Shown here piece after piece: positions 24,901 to 36,455 of a stretch of DNA of 54,330 bases. The stretch's first letter is position 1, and every line of letters begins with the position of its first letter. The translations under genes were made by a program, and so were the position numbers. Source of the stretch: Chromera velia. Lineage: Eukaryota; Sar; Chromeraceae. Below the pieces are notes generated by a model. It was given only the letters and a program-made list of their open reading frames with translations, had not been told where the DNA came from and ran no database searches. The stretch is taken from assembly GCA_018398765.1 (NCBI GenBank), contig JAHBMJ010000188.1, forward strand, positions 1-54,330, written 5' to 3'.

Positions 24901-26269
24901 TTGTGTGTGCTATTCTCTTACGCGGACTCTCTCTTTTCTCGTATCTTTCATGTCGCTGCGTGCCAATACGCAATCTGTTCATATTCACAGAGAACCTCCA
25001 TTCCTCTTGTTGCAGCTCGCACGCACAAGCAGGTGGAAGACCTGTTGCGGTGCAATCGGATTCTTGAGGAGATGCAAAGGGAATTCAGAGAGAGAAAAGA
25101 AAACGATGGAGGCCTCTTTGCACCTATTCGGGCAGTGGTCGACAGCACGACGTTTCTGGAGGCTGCGGTGCGACATCAGGTCCTGAGGGATCCTTCCGAA
25201 ATCCTCGAACTGGCGGTCAGTGAGTGAGCTTCTCGGCATGCTTTACTCCTTCCTGTCTTCGTTCCTTCTTCTGATGCCTGTGTCCGTCGTTCTTGTCTCC
25301 TGGCCGACTCTGATCGCTTCTTCGCTCCCTCCTCTTCCTTCCCCTTCCTTCCGTCTGATGCGAAATAAATGAAAGGGACGATCGTGTTTGGAAACAGCCA
25401 AGGGAAGCCACTCTATTCTGTGCCTGCCTGCCTGTCTGTTCGTCGTCCGTCCGTTCACTGATTGTCTTCCTTCTTGCCTTCCCGCCTTCGTCGAATGGAC
25501 GCAGGTTTCTGACCAAGTGCTCTGGTTGGCCTCCACAAGGCAGCTGCGGCTTGGACACAGCGACCACGCGGTGTCTCTTCCTCTGTTGGGCTCTGCAAGC
25601 GGGAAGGCGGAAGGCCTCCTGTCTCACGGGTGAGTTGATCTCTCTATCTGCCCGTGACTGGGTGAAGGGACCAGTCTAGTCAGTTAATGGAGATAGGTAC
25701 GCGTGCATTTGTCTCTCTCAGAATGGGAAAGGTTTTCTCCTCAGGGGTGGAAGAAGCCTGGGGGGGATTTACTGTAAAATGTTTGCATCCCTAGAAAGCA
25801 GGGGGGGCGGCATGGAGGAAAGAAGTGCAATGAAGTCAATGTCTCCGTTCTTCTGGACAGTTGCAGCTGCGTATGTGGTCTCGCTCTGTCTCTCATGAAA
25901 TCTTTCTTCCGCGCTCTCTCTCTGGACGGTCTTGGTCCTCTCTTGCAGGCTGTCAGATAGTGAGGAGGATGGCGAGGATGGCGGCGAGTCCATGGACATT
26001 GGGAGCCAGATGGAGAGGGCACGAGACCTGGAGGACCTAGACGAGGGAAAGAGAAGGGCTGCTCTACTGCAAGAAGAGAATTCATTCGTCGAGGAAGAAG
26101 ATACATCCAGCGGTCGGTCGGTCGGTCGGTCGGTTGTTTTCTTCCCCCCTTCCTTTCTTCCTTTCTTCCTTCCTTTCTTCCTTTCTTTCTTTCTTTCTTT
26201 TTTTCTTTCATTCGTTCATTCTTTCTTTCTTTCTTTCATTTTTTCATTCTTCCATTCTTTCATTCTTTC

Positions 26270-26301
<32 letters not shown>

Positions 26302-26391
26302 CTTCCTGCCTTCTTCCTTCCTGCCTTCCTTCCTTCATTTCTTTCTTTCTTTTTTTTTTTTTTTTCTTTCTTTCTTTCTTCCTTTTTTTTT

Positions 26392-26423
<32 letters not shown>

Positions 26424-26813
26424 TTTCTTTCCTTTCTTCCTGCCTTCTTCCTTCCTTCCTTCCTTCCTTCCATCATTTCTTTCTTTCTTCCTTTCCTTCC
26501 TGCCTTCCTTCCTTCCTTCATTTCTTTCTTTCTTCCTTTCCTTCCTGCCTTCTTCCTTCCTTCCTCTTTCCTTCCTTCCTCTTTCCTTCCTTCCTCTTTC
26601 CTTCCTTCCTCTTTCCTTCCTTCCTTTCTTCCTTCCCTCCTTCATTTCTTTCTTTCTTTCTTTCTTTCTTGCTTTCGTTATTCAGCGATTTGCTTGTGTG
26701 TTGGCTTGTTTATTTCTGTCTGTTTGGCTGTCTGTCTGTCTGCAAAGAAGGGCCGCAGGGTACGCTTAAGGCCTGGAGCTCTGGTACCCTTCCACGGAGA
26801 GAGCGCGCCAAAA

Positions 26814-26844
<31 letters not shown>

Positions 26845-29132
26845 CAGAAGAGAATGAAGAAGGAGAAAATGGGAAAGGAAAGACGATATACTCTGTCTGT
26901 CTGTCTGATTCTTTCCCCCTTTTATGTCTGGTGTGTTCATGAAGAGAAGGAGGGCCGGAAAAGAAGGAACTGCATGCATGGTCTTTCTGTTTGGGGTTTC
27001 ATGCATTTTGAGAACACGTGTATCGATGTCGATGTCTGCATTTCTGTTGTTTGCCTCTCAACAACGTGGGTGGATGGGGTTGGTGGCAAGGGAAAAACGA
27101 AAACATCAGGGAGAAATGAAAAAATAACGAACACTCTTGAGGGAACGAAAGTTTGCTGGGTCTATCAGCATCAGGGACAGAGCATTTATGTTCCAATTTC
27201 GGATTTTCCTTGTCTACCTTGTCTCTCCTGCGCTTCTTTGAGTACAAAGCGCTCCTTTGTGGCCATCTGCTTGCCTGCTTTATATTTTTTGTTCTTTCCC
27301 AAACGACGTGTTTGAATGATCGATACAACTTGCAGCGGTTGTGACTGAGGATGAAATTGTGTCGATGGGACTGAAGGAGGACGAGAGAGACGAGTTGGCG
27401 TTGTTGGAATTCAGAGGGGCTATCCGCAGAGACGAGGTGACGGGCAAACTGATTAATCCATACACAGGAGGTAAGTATCTTGTTTGTTTCTTTTCTGGTA
27501 TTTTCTTCCGTCTCCCTTTTCCCTCTTCACACCAGAATGGCCGGCCTGTCTCTTCCGCACCTGTATGTAAGGTTGTGAATCTGTGTGGCTGTCTGTATTT
27601 AGGTCGGTTGATTGGTTTTTTCACTTCTTCTCGGTCTCTGCTGAAAGTCTGGCATCTACCTGGCGGCTCTTCGTTTTGAAGTCACTCTGGTACCTGCAGT
27701 CTTTCCCTGTCAGTCTGCTTCCTGATGTTTGACTCTGTGAGTCAATCAGTAGACGCTGGAGGGACCATTTCTTTGTGTTTCTTTTTGTTGCGCTTCATAT
27801 CTATGTGTGATTCCTCAAAAGCACAATGGGCCCATCCGTCTGATTGACTCACTGACTGCAGAGAGTGTGGATTCTCTGAAGCCGCTCCTGGAGGAACTTG
27901 CTGATGCCAGATGGAGGAGGGAAGAGGCATTGCGGATGAAGCAGGAGGAAGAAGGTGGGTGTGTGGGTTGTGCCAGCCTCCCTGTCTGCCAGTTCGCCTT
28001 TCTGTTTGGGAAAGAATCGAACCAGAGCAGTATTATGTCGTTTTGTTCAGCTTTCTGTTATGTGTGTCGCTTCGTCACTTTTGTCCAACGGTCTCGAATG
28101 AGTGGAGAAAAGAAACAAAAATGTGAAAATGTAGACACGTGCATGAAGAAACACACGCACATCCCTTCTTTCTGTTTTCTTTACACCATCAATCTTTCCT
28201 CCTTCATTCATGGCTGTGTGTGAGGGAAATCAAATGTGTTTGAAGACCACTCGTTGTTCCCTAGCCATTTGCCGGGTTCCTGTCCTTTGCTCTCCCTGCT
28301 CATTGCATTTCAATGAAATTCAGTTCAAACAATCTTACTGGGATGCATGAATGCAGACCGAGCCCACCTGGAGGTTCTCGAGGGCACCCCGTGGGAAGGC
28401 CAATTCGATGCAATGGAATTGGCAGTCAGTCTTCTGCTGTTTTTTGGGTGAAGGGGCGCAGGGTTGTGGTTTGCAAGTTTTGATTGGCATATACATGCGA
28501 ATTGATCTGAAAGGGGGGGAGGAGGAATTGGGGAGAAGCGGCAAAAGTGACGGGGAGGAAGAGAGGGAGGAAGCGAAGTGGAAGTAAAAGGATGGAGAGG
28601 ACCCGCCACAATATGGTCTGACCTTCTGTCGGTTGGTTTGTCACAGATGGAAAGGCAAACAGCCTCTTCCATCCTTTGTGTTTGTTCTCTCCTGATTAGT
28701 CTCCACCTCTCCTTGGTTGATTGCAGGACTTTGAGATCATGTCCCTCCCCTTCAGAGAAATGTATGATCAAGTGGAGAAGGACAGAGACGGATATCCTGT
28801 CCATCACCTAAAACGAAGTCAGTCCACCATGGACTGGGAGTCTGTTCCTCTCTTTTTCTTTCAATTTGTGCACTTTTGACCTTTTTTGGTCCAATTTCAT
28901 CATGCAGCCTCTGTACGTTTTTGTAGCCGGGGGTTCTTTCTTTTACATCGCTCTCTGCCTGACTGTTCGTGAGAATGACTCTTCGTTTGGAGATTAAAAA
29001 GCAGACTTCTGACTCTCTGTACGTTTTTTGTTGTCGTCTTGCTACAGTACCAGGAGAGATTCAAGAGAAATGGACTGACAGTAAAGAGAGATTGTGATCA
29101 CATTGTTTTCTTCCTTTCTGTCTGTCTGTCTC

Positions 29133-29163
<31 letters not shown>

Positions 29164-32100
29164 TTCTTTCTTTCTTTCTTTCTTTCTTTTTCTCTCTCTT
29201 TCTACCCCATTCCAACCCTTCTCCCCCCTGCAGGACCGATTACTGAGCTCACTTCCTTTTTGGGATACTGCGCTGAGGTCTCTGTCGAACAGTACGGGCG
29301 GTTTCTGACGGTCAGTCGGGAAGAATGCAGGGTCGTTGTGTGTCTCGATTAGAAATTGAACAGATGAAAAGAAGTGCATTTATTCCTGAAGGAGAAAAGA
29401 GAGGGGTGCTCTTGCAGTGGGGGAGAGAGGGGAGAGCACAGTGGAGACCGGCGGCGGGCAGTCAGGAAAGCGAATGGCCAAAGAAGGCAGAATTTTCTTC
29501 TTCTTTTTGTGAAGGCTCAATCAAGCTCAAACTCAACAAGGGGGGGAAGGCAGCAGGCATTGCGAATTCAGTGGTGAATTTTCTTTCACCTGCTGTCTGG
29601 GAACCAACGATAGTTTCTGCTTGTTCTTCCCTGCCTCTTTCTCCCCTAGTATCTGCTTACTTACTGAGCAATCCGTCTATCTTGTGTTTTCTCTCTCGTA
29701 CATCTGATTTCTCTGTGCAGCGCAAAGCAGAACAACAACGAGAAGCTCTCTTCGAAAAGCAGGAGATGAGAGCGACCTCCTTCAAGGAATACGACAAAGT
29801 GATGAATAGACAGATCAGAGAACTGGACAAGGGAACTCAGCCACGCCCAATGTCCGGTCAGTGACTGGTCTACCTGTGGGTTGATTAGTTCAACCTGCCT
29901 GCCTGCATTTCTGAGCTTCCATTGAAGTTTCGTCCCATGGGGCGTGCCTGCCTCCCTCTGACTCATTTGCCTAACGCTCCAAGTGAGCTGGGAAAGAGTC
30001 CATCTAGTTGGCTTCTTTTCTTACTTTGCCTTCTCAGGCCGTACTGTTGTCTTCCCAGCCCAGTCACATCGTGTCTCGCTTGTTCTGCGTGTGTAAGTGT
30101 GTGTGAGAGAGAGAGGAGGAGAGAGAGATCACTTCCGTGATTCTTCCTGCAGATGAAGACTTTGAGGAGGCGATGCTCGAAGGTCTGTCCCGGGAGGCAA
30201 AGGAGGAGACTTCTAAGCTTGTTGAGAAAATTCGAACCCAGGGAGAGACCACATCAGACCCTCGCAAGCTCAGCGAATCATTTGAGGGGAAGGACAAACA
30301 GATGATTGAAGACATCCTGCCTCCCTCTTTGGATTTCGACCTGGACTCACAGCTAGCCTCGGGGGAAGAGGAGGATGAAGAGGAAGAAGAAGGGGGACAG
30401 TGGCAAGCAAAAGAAGCAACCTCGCAGACAGCTACAGTGCCAGTTTTAGAGCAACAGACAGGCACCAAGGACGTCCGCGTAGAAAAGGAGCAGTCTGTCT
30501 CTGCCTCTGCTCCTATCCGTGGAGGTGAAGCGGCAGGTGAAGAAGGAGAGGGACCTGAGGCGGAAGACGGTCGGGTAGACGTGGCGGCAGAGGGCGACCT
30601 CCGTGCCTCCCCCCCTCGATCCGGGGTGGCACAAGAAGGGGATGAGGTGAAGAGGGAGCACAGAAAGGAGGGAGGGATGGGGGAGAGGAGTGATACTCAG
30701 GTCTCCTCTTCTCCTGCTTCTCCGTCTCCTTCTCCGTACAGAGAGACAGATGAAGTTCGACTGATTACGCCTAGGGACTACTTGGAAGGTCGGAAGAGCA
30801 AGAGGGGGCCGAGTAAGGGCGTCTCTGTTGTGCCCGTCAAGGCACGTCATTTCGGAGCTGCTCTTCCAGGCACCGACCCTTTTGGGAAGGTCGGGAGGCA
30901 CACGTACCGGGTGATCCGGGTCGATGGGAAGGTGATGAAGGTGCGGGAGGATGGGGCACCCGGGGGGGGACAAGGGGGGGCATCGAAGGTCAAACCTGCC
31001 GAGGCTGTCGACGCTGAGGTGAGTTTGTACTTTGGTGTGAGAGCGTCTGTGTGTGTGCAGAGGGCGGTGGGGTATTTTTTTTCTTCTCACTTCGACCTTT
31101 CCCTCCTTGCCGCGTTGTTCCTTCCTCTCGTGTTCACCTTGCATGTCCCTGAGGATGACTTTCGGGGTTTGTTTCTCTCACGTCATGGACGCACGAAAGG
31201 CCGCACCCCCTTTTTCCTCTTGTTTGTCTGCCTGCCTGCCCGCAGGTGATTCGTGTTCTGAACGAGGCGGGTACCCTTGAGGAGATGCTGGTCGTCGACG
31301 GCGTTGTGCTGAGGCGGGTGACAGCAAAGGACCCAAACCGGGTCCAGCAGGTTGCTGTGGCACCTGAAGTTTTGAAGAAGGCGTTGGAGAGCGAGGAAGA
31401 GAGAACCAAGACCACGTTCGCCCTCCAGTCAGACAAGCAGGACCCCACAGCACCGAGACGCCTCGTGAAGCTTGAACAAACTCCGTGGGGAAATTCCAAT
31501 GCCGCCATTCCTTCCGCTCCCACGTTGACCTTCGCGTCATCAAATCCTGGAGGTTTGGCCTCTGATTCCGCTCTGGAGGAAGGTAGTTCTCAGACAATAG
31601 CGAAAATTCGAGCCCGATCCAATTTTGCAGTCTTTCAGCAGAGACTTCTTGCAAAAAGGGGAGCGAAGGACTCAGAGAGAGCAAAGTCGGCCCAGGCCCT
31701 CGTCAAGGAAGCCCTTTCGGATCGTCAAGAGCTGTTGGGAGCATTCGATGAATTTCCTGTTGACGACATCGGAGAGCTCCGCTTCGACATGACCGCTCTG
31801 AAGGGACGCACCCCTGCGGCACCGGCCTCTGAAAGGCTACCACAGAACAATCAGCAGCAGAAAATGAGTCAACAGCTAAATGACAGAATCTCAGCAGCAA
31901 GAAAAGACCCAGAGGGTGAGGTGTCTTTTTTGGTCCCCGGTAGTGCCACAGAGCTGTCCGCTCACGCCCGCCGGCAGAGGGTCTCAAGGCATAACAAGAA
32001 CCTGCTGCCGTTCGCCTCTCTACCGTCTTGGCAGGTCAGAGTGAAATGTGGATGAAGGAAAAGAGGACGTACGTCAATTTCGGCGCTTTGTTGCGGCCTC

Positions 32101-35100
32101 GCGTCTGTCTATTCGCCTGCCTCGTCTTCGCGTCTCTCTCGAGCCTGTTGTTTGTTGCTCTCTTTAAGATTGTCTGTCTGTCGAACAGTCCATCACTTTC
32201 TTTTCTTTTCTACCCGCCCACCACCGAGGACAGCAAGGCAGGAAAAAAAAAGAGAGAATTCCCCACACATTCAGATAAGAACTGCATGTATTCTTTTTCC
32301 TCGTTCTTCCCCGGCCCTGCCGTTTTATTCTCCCAAATCTCTGCGCAGCGCCCATCCAGTTCTCCAACTTGCACTCATTTCTTCATTCGTCACCCTGCTC
32401 ATGCACTCCATCTTCATGCATGACACCTCATTGACCTTTCATCCCCTCCCCTCCCTGCAGACTCTCGCACAGACCCGGTCCAGGGCCCGTTTGCATGCAT
32501 TGCCGCGACTCCAAGAGATGGAGACCGAGGCGGGGGAGAGAAGCCGAGAGGAGGTTGATGGTGCAGCATTGTTGAGGCATGCAGAAGGGGAGACAAAGGA
32601 AGACGCAGAAAAAGGAGACGAGGGAGCTGAGACAGCCCACAAGGCAAAGGAAAGCGAAAGAGAAGAGGAACGCAGGCCTCCCCGAGTGCGGGCGCAGGAA
32701 CGAAACGCGGCTAGGAGAAGAGGTCAGGGGTGGGGGGGGGCGGGGTGAGGGGGGATTGGTGAGTAGAATGAAGCTGTCTTTCTTCGTCACTTTGCACTCG
32801 TCTGCTTCGAATACCTCTCTGTGATCCTTCTTTCATCTGGTTGAGTCTCTCTTTTTTCTTCCTTTCGCTAGTTGCTCGTTGCTGCATTCACGTTCACTGC
32901 CTTTCTTCGTGCCTCTGCGTGCGGGTATGCGTATGTGCATGTGTATGGTGTGTGCGTGTGAGTGTGTGTGTGAGTGTGAGTAAGAGAGAGAGAGAGAGAA
33001 AGACGGAGAGAGACAGAAAGAGTGCATGTGTGTGTGTGATGTTTGCAGATGACCGACGAAGAGATCGACTGGCTGCTGCTGCTGCGGCCTCACGGAGGAG
33101 TCTGGAAGCGACGGGGGAGGAGGGGGAAGAGGGAGAGGGAGAGGGGGAGGAGGGTGACAAGAATTTAGTAACAGACGGATCTGACGGTCAGTCAAAGGAG
33201 GTACATTCCTGCCAACGCTTGTCGATCTTCTTGTCCTCTCACCAAATGTTCTTTTTCGTTTGACAGGAGAGCACAACCCTGTCTGAGAAGGAGGCGGCTG
33301 GAGACTTGCGTGTACCGACCGGTCAATGCTGAGATCGATGCAGAACTGAATGCCTGCCTCTCTTCTCTTTTTCGCTTTCCCTTCTCTCGCAGGGTTCATG
33401 ACTTTTGAGGAGATCCAGGCAGACCTCGAGAACTTTCTTGATCCTCATGGAGGACTCAGCGAAGAGGGGCGGCGGTATGGAGTGGAATGTGGGTTATTAT
33501 TCATTTGGCTCTTTCTCTTACTTTCCTTCTCTCTTTTGTTTGCTTAGTGAGGCGTTCAAGCGTACTGCAAAAAAGCCACAAACTTTGTCAGATAGTCATG
33601 ACGGCAGTCAGTTCATGGGTGGGAAAGATGTTCAGCCAAGTGGTTTACAAAAATCCTGAATGTCAAGGAAAGGAAGTCCGCTGACAAGAGGATCAAACAA
33701 TCTTCATGACTCTTTGGCTATCCCGGCTTTTCTGTACAACGAACGGTTCGTGAAGCCACGACACGGCGTTCTTTTCCGGGCAGAAGAAAACTTAATTTCT
33801 CTGTTTTCTTGAACACGTGGATCTGCTTGTTCTAGTTGGGATGTTCCATTTGAATAAAAGCTGATGGGCAGAGACGGAGAGTGAGGTTTCTTTTGTTTCT
33901 TTTTGCAACGCGCAAAGCTGTGTGGTCTCCTCCTTCTGAGACTGCTTGCAGACGACAGGGGACAACGGATAGAGAGTGCGGATGCAGCCCTTGAGGCTCT
34001 GGACGCAGTGCAGAGGAGACGGGCGTCGGCAGGAGAGTTCAAGTACAAGTATGAAGACGCAGAGGAGGGGGCGGAGAGCGATAGTCAGGGGGATCTGGCA
34101 GGAGAGGGGGGGAGACAGAGACAGAGACGAAGCATAGGAAGGGAAGAACAGGAGCAAGAAGATTCCCTGGAGGAGTCCGGTCGCTTCGCTGAAGAGGGGG
34201 AAGAAGATGAAGAAGAGTATGGGGAGGAGATGGAATATGAAAAAGACGGAGATGAAGAGGGGATGGAATATGAAGAAGACGGAGAAGAGTATGGGGAGGA
34301 GATGGAATATGAAGAAGACGGAAATGAAGAGGGGATGGAATATGAAGAAGGCGGACATGAAGAGGAGATGGAATATGAAGAAGACGGAGAAGAGTATGGG
34401 GAGGAGATGGAATATGAAGAAGACGGAGATGAAGAGGAGATGGAATATGAAGAAGACGGAGAAGAGTATGGGGAGGAGATGGAATATGAAGAAGACGGAA
34501 ATGAAGAGGGGATGGAATATGAAAAAGACGGAGATGGACAGGAGATGGAATATGAAGAGGATAAGGGTGAGGAGGAGGAGGAGGGGGAGGAGGACGAAGA
34601 GGAAGAGGGGTACTGCCAGACGTCGGAGGAAGAGGAGGACATCGATGCAGAGTACGAAGCGATGCTTGCGGGGGTTGACCCTGAAGTTCGTGAGCAGCTG
34701 CTGCAAGAGGATCCTGATGTAGTCAAACAGATTCTCCGAGCAGTCGACTGGGATAAACTTGACACGTTTCTTGAGGGGCTCACCCCAGAGCAACAGGAAG
34801 AGTTCTGGCAGGGTCCTGACGGGGGTGTGGACGGTGGTGGTTTTGAAGAATCAGAGGAAGAAGAGGAAAGGGAAAAGGACGAAGATCGCATTGTGAAATT
34901 TGCGGGAGATGCACCAAATGACAATGGTAAAGGAGATCAGGACCAGGTTGGAAATTCTTTGTGGCCTTACTCGGCTGCTGCCACGAGTGACACAGAGTTC
35001 GAGGAGGAGGAGGAAGATGTCGATTTGAGTTACCGTGCAAGTGCGGTGATGCTGGAGATGGACAGGAAACGGGAAGAGAGAAGAAACCGTTGGTGTGAGC

Positions 35101-35426
35101 TCGTGAGCCTGATGCCGGATCATGACCCTGAGGAGGTGGAGGATGGGGAAGGGGGGAGGGAGGAGGGGGAGAGCTTAAACGAAGAGTGGGGGGACGAGGA
35201 AATTGCAGAGGAGGGAGGTGAGGATTCTTCGGACGGTTTTCTGGCAGAGTCTGAACAGCTCGGCCTGCCAGATGAACGTGAAGCGTCTGAACTGGAAAGT
35301 TTAGAGGGGGCTGTTGGGGAAGGAGTACGGGGTGTATCACGTGGAAAAGATGAAGAAAGAAGAAAGTCAGACAGAGACGACCAGGAAGGGGAAGCGCTCG
35401 ATGAAAAAATTTTCGTTTTTGAATGA
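21502..35426 (+). CDS. Giant acidic plastid-targeted protein of unknown function (25 exons)
   Basis: Twenty-five exons join without a phase break into 2,041 residues: 21502-21720, 22015-22267, 22534-22730, 22929-23087, 23503-23663, 23894-24003, 24266-24376, 24712-24810, 25016-25215, 25505-25629, 25949-26112, 27336-27470, 27862-27954, 28357-28424, 28727-28817, 29048-29080, 29234-29310, 29721-29856, 30153-31018, 31246-32034, 32461-32722, 33049-33200, 33267-33321, 33393-33488, 33952-35426. The start is a bipartite leader: hydrophobic [20 protein letters not shown], then HVAA|FLFVP with Phe after the cleavage site, then an Arg/Thr/Gly-rich transit peptide. The remainder mixes charged, probably coiled-coil segments ([20 protein letters not shown]) with globular-looking stretches ([53 protein letters not shown]) and long Glu/Asp tracts. 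Residues about 1639-1754 are an acidic tandem repeat. I recognise no domain. Exon 2 could instead end at 22295 with exon 3 starting later; exons 16 and 23 are small. Two adjacent genes are an alternative, but no internal stop-start pair is needed. Confidence 0.72.
22759..22826. repeat. 34-base tandem duplication in intron 3 of the giant gene
   Basis: Two perfect adjacent copies of a 34-base unit beginning AATCAGACGAAGTGACACCG lie shortly after the donor at 22731. Confidence 0.95.
26113..26680. repeat. Pure-pyrimidine microsatellite, about 570 bases, starting at a splice donor
   Basis: The intron begins with four GTCG units, then becomes an almost unbroken C/T tract of TTTC, TTCC and TTCCTGCC units on the plus strand. 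From about 26540 to 26635 it is a higher-order repeat of CCTTCCTTCCTCTTT-like units. Long open frames across it on both strands are artefacts. Confidence 0.97.
26748..26860. repeat. Dispersed intronic repeat, copy A
   Basis: About 110 bases starting GAAGGGCCGCAGGGTACG are nearly the same as 50374-50470. The core holds a GGGTAC...GTACCC inverted pair plus AGGCCT and GAGCTC palindromes, followed by a GAAA-rich stretch. (CTGT)n lies on both sides. The copy is in intron 11 of the giant gene. Confidence 0.85.
29115..29195. repeat. (CTGT)n and (CTTT)n microsatellite
   Basis: Tetranucleotide repeats form part of the polypyrimidine stretch of intron 16, just upstream of the exon at 29234. Confidence 0.95.
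34217..34560 (+). repeat. Coding minisatellite in exon 25 of the giant gene
   Basis: The DNA repeats units such as TATGGGGAGGAGATGGAATA with small changes. It codes alternating [10 protein letters not shown] and [11 protein letters not shown] type blocks, all in frame. The opposite strand is open as well, which is only a consequence of the repeat. Confidence 0.95.
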
Positions 35427-36455
35427 AGTCTGGGATATATTGTTGCATGAAAGGCACCGAGTGTTGCTGAAAGGTTTATAAGTGATGTATTGTCATAATA
35501 TTCATCACTCAGGCTGGTAAGAGTCGTAACGCTAGTCGTAACGATAGAGTACAGTCCGAATCTGATGAATCACTGGCATATTGGCCTGCCAGGCTGCAGT
35601 CGTTTGTGTGTCAGAGCTGATCGATCCGATTCGATCGTAGACATCAATTCTGTTGTTACCAGTGTTGTACCTTAAAGTTTATTGATATACTGTATAAAAG
35701 TTTTAGTATCTTCATATAGTAACTATAGTTTTAGAACGGTACATAAAATTGATATCTCTTAATAGACTTTTATAAGCTACAGACTTAGAACTTACAGTCT
35801 GCTAAGGCTCTGTTGAAGTCTGCCCCAGTCAAGACTCAAGAAGCTAGGAGCTTAACAAGTTAAATTTAGTTAAATTTAATGGTCCAATATATAGGTCCAG
35901 TAAATGGTTCAAATTGCAAACTCTAGTGTAAACTGCATGATACAACAATGACCGTTACCGAGTGAGGCTCCGATGATCATTAAATTAACGATTATTTAAC
36001 AATCTGCCCAACTAGCTGCCCAAGACCACCTTGGATATCGTGACTTACCGAACTTGAACGCTAAACGCTTATTATCCTATGTTTAATATGCTATAGGCTG
36101 ATGGTAATAATGTATGATGATGTCAGTGATGATCGATTATTCCCTATATCTCCGAGTCTGTAACTGGTTGTACAGAGATCAAGTTATACTTATACATTGA
36201 CTAGTATATCGAAACCTAGTCAGAAGTTTAACTCAAACCCGTAAGTCAAAACCACACTTTAAGTGACACTTACACTTAAATTTTTGTATGAATTCCTTTG
36301 CATTACTGCTTTAAATTCCTCTCAATTATAGTTTCAATTCCTAGGTTTTTGCAGGATAATTACTAATTAATATACCGATAATGATATGACCGATCTCATG
36401 TTTTATAACATTGAACAAGTTGGAGAACAATTAGGTTGCCATTGAACTTGCCAAA
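35427..36455. other. AT-rich tail-to-tail spacer, no gene seen
   Basis: The spacer lies between the stops of the giant gene and the CCDC130-like gene. It is strongly AT-rich with many short direct repeats (for example GTCGTAACG near 35524 and 35536) and no coding sequence. Confidence 0.6.

Noticed and set aside
25932..26942. Long ORFs of Phe/Ser/Leu on the plus and Lys/Glu/Arg on the minus strand
   Set aside because: They cross the pyrimidine microsatellite of intron 11; only 25949-26112 is exon.
34085..34924. Minus-strand Ser/Tyr-rich ORF opposite exon 25
   Set aside because: It is the mirror of the acidic coding repeat; the plus strand joins in phase with 24 upstream exons.
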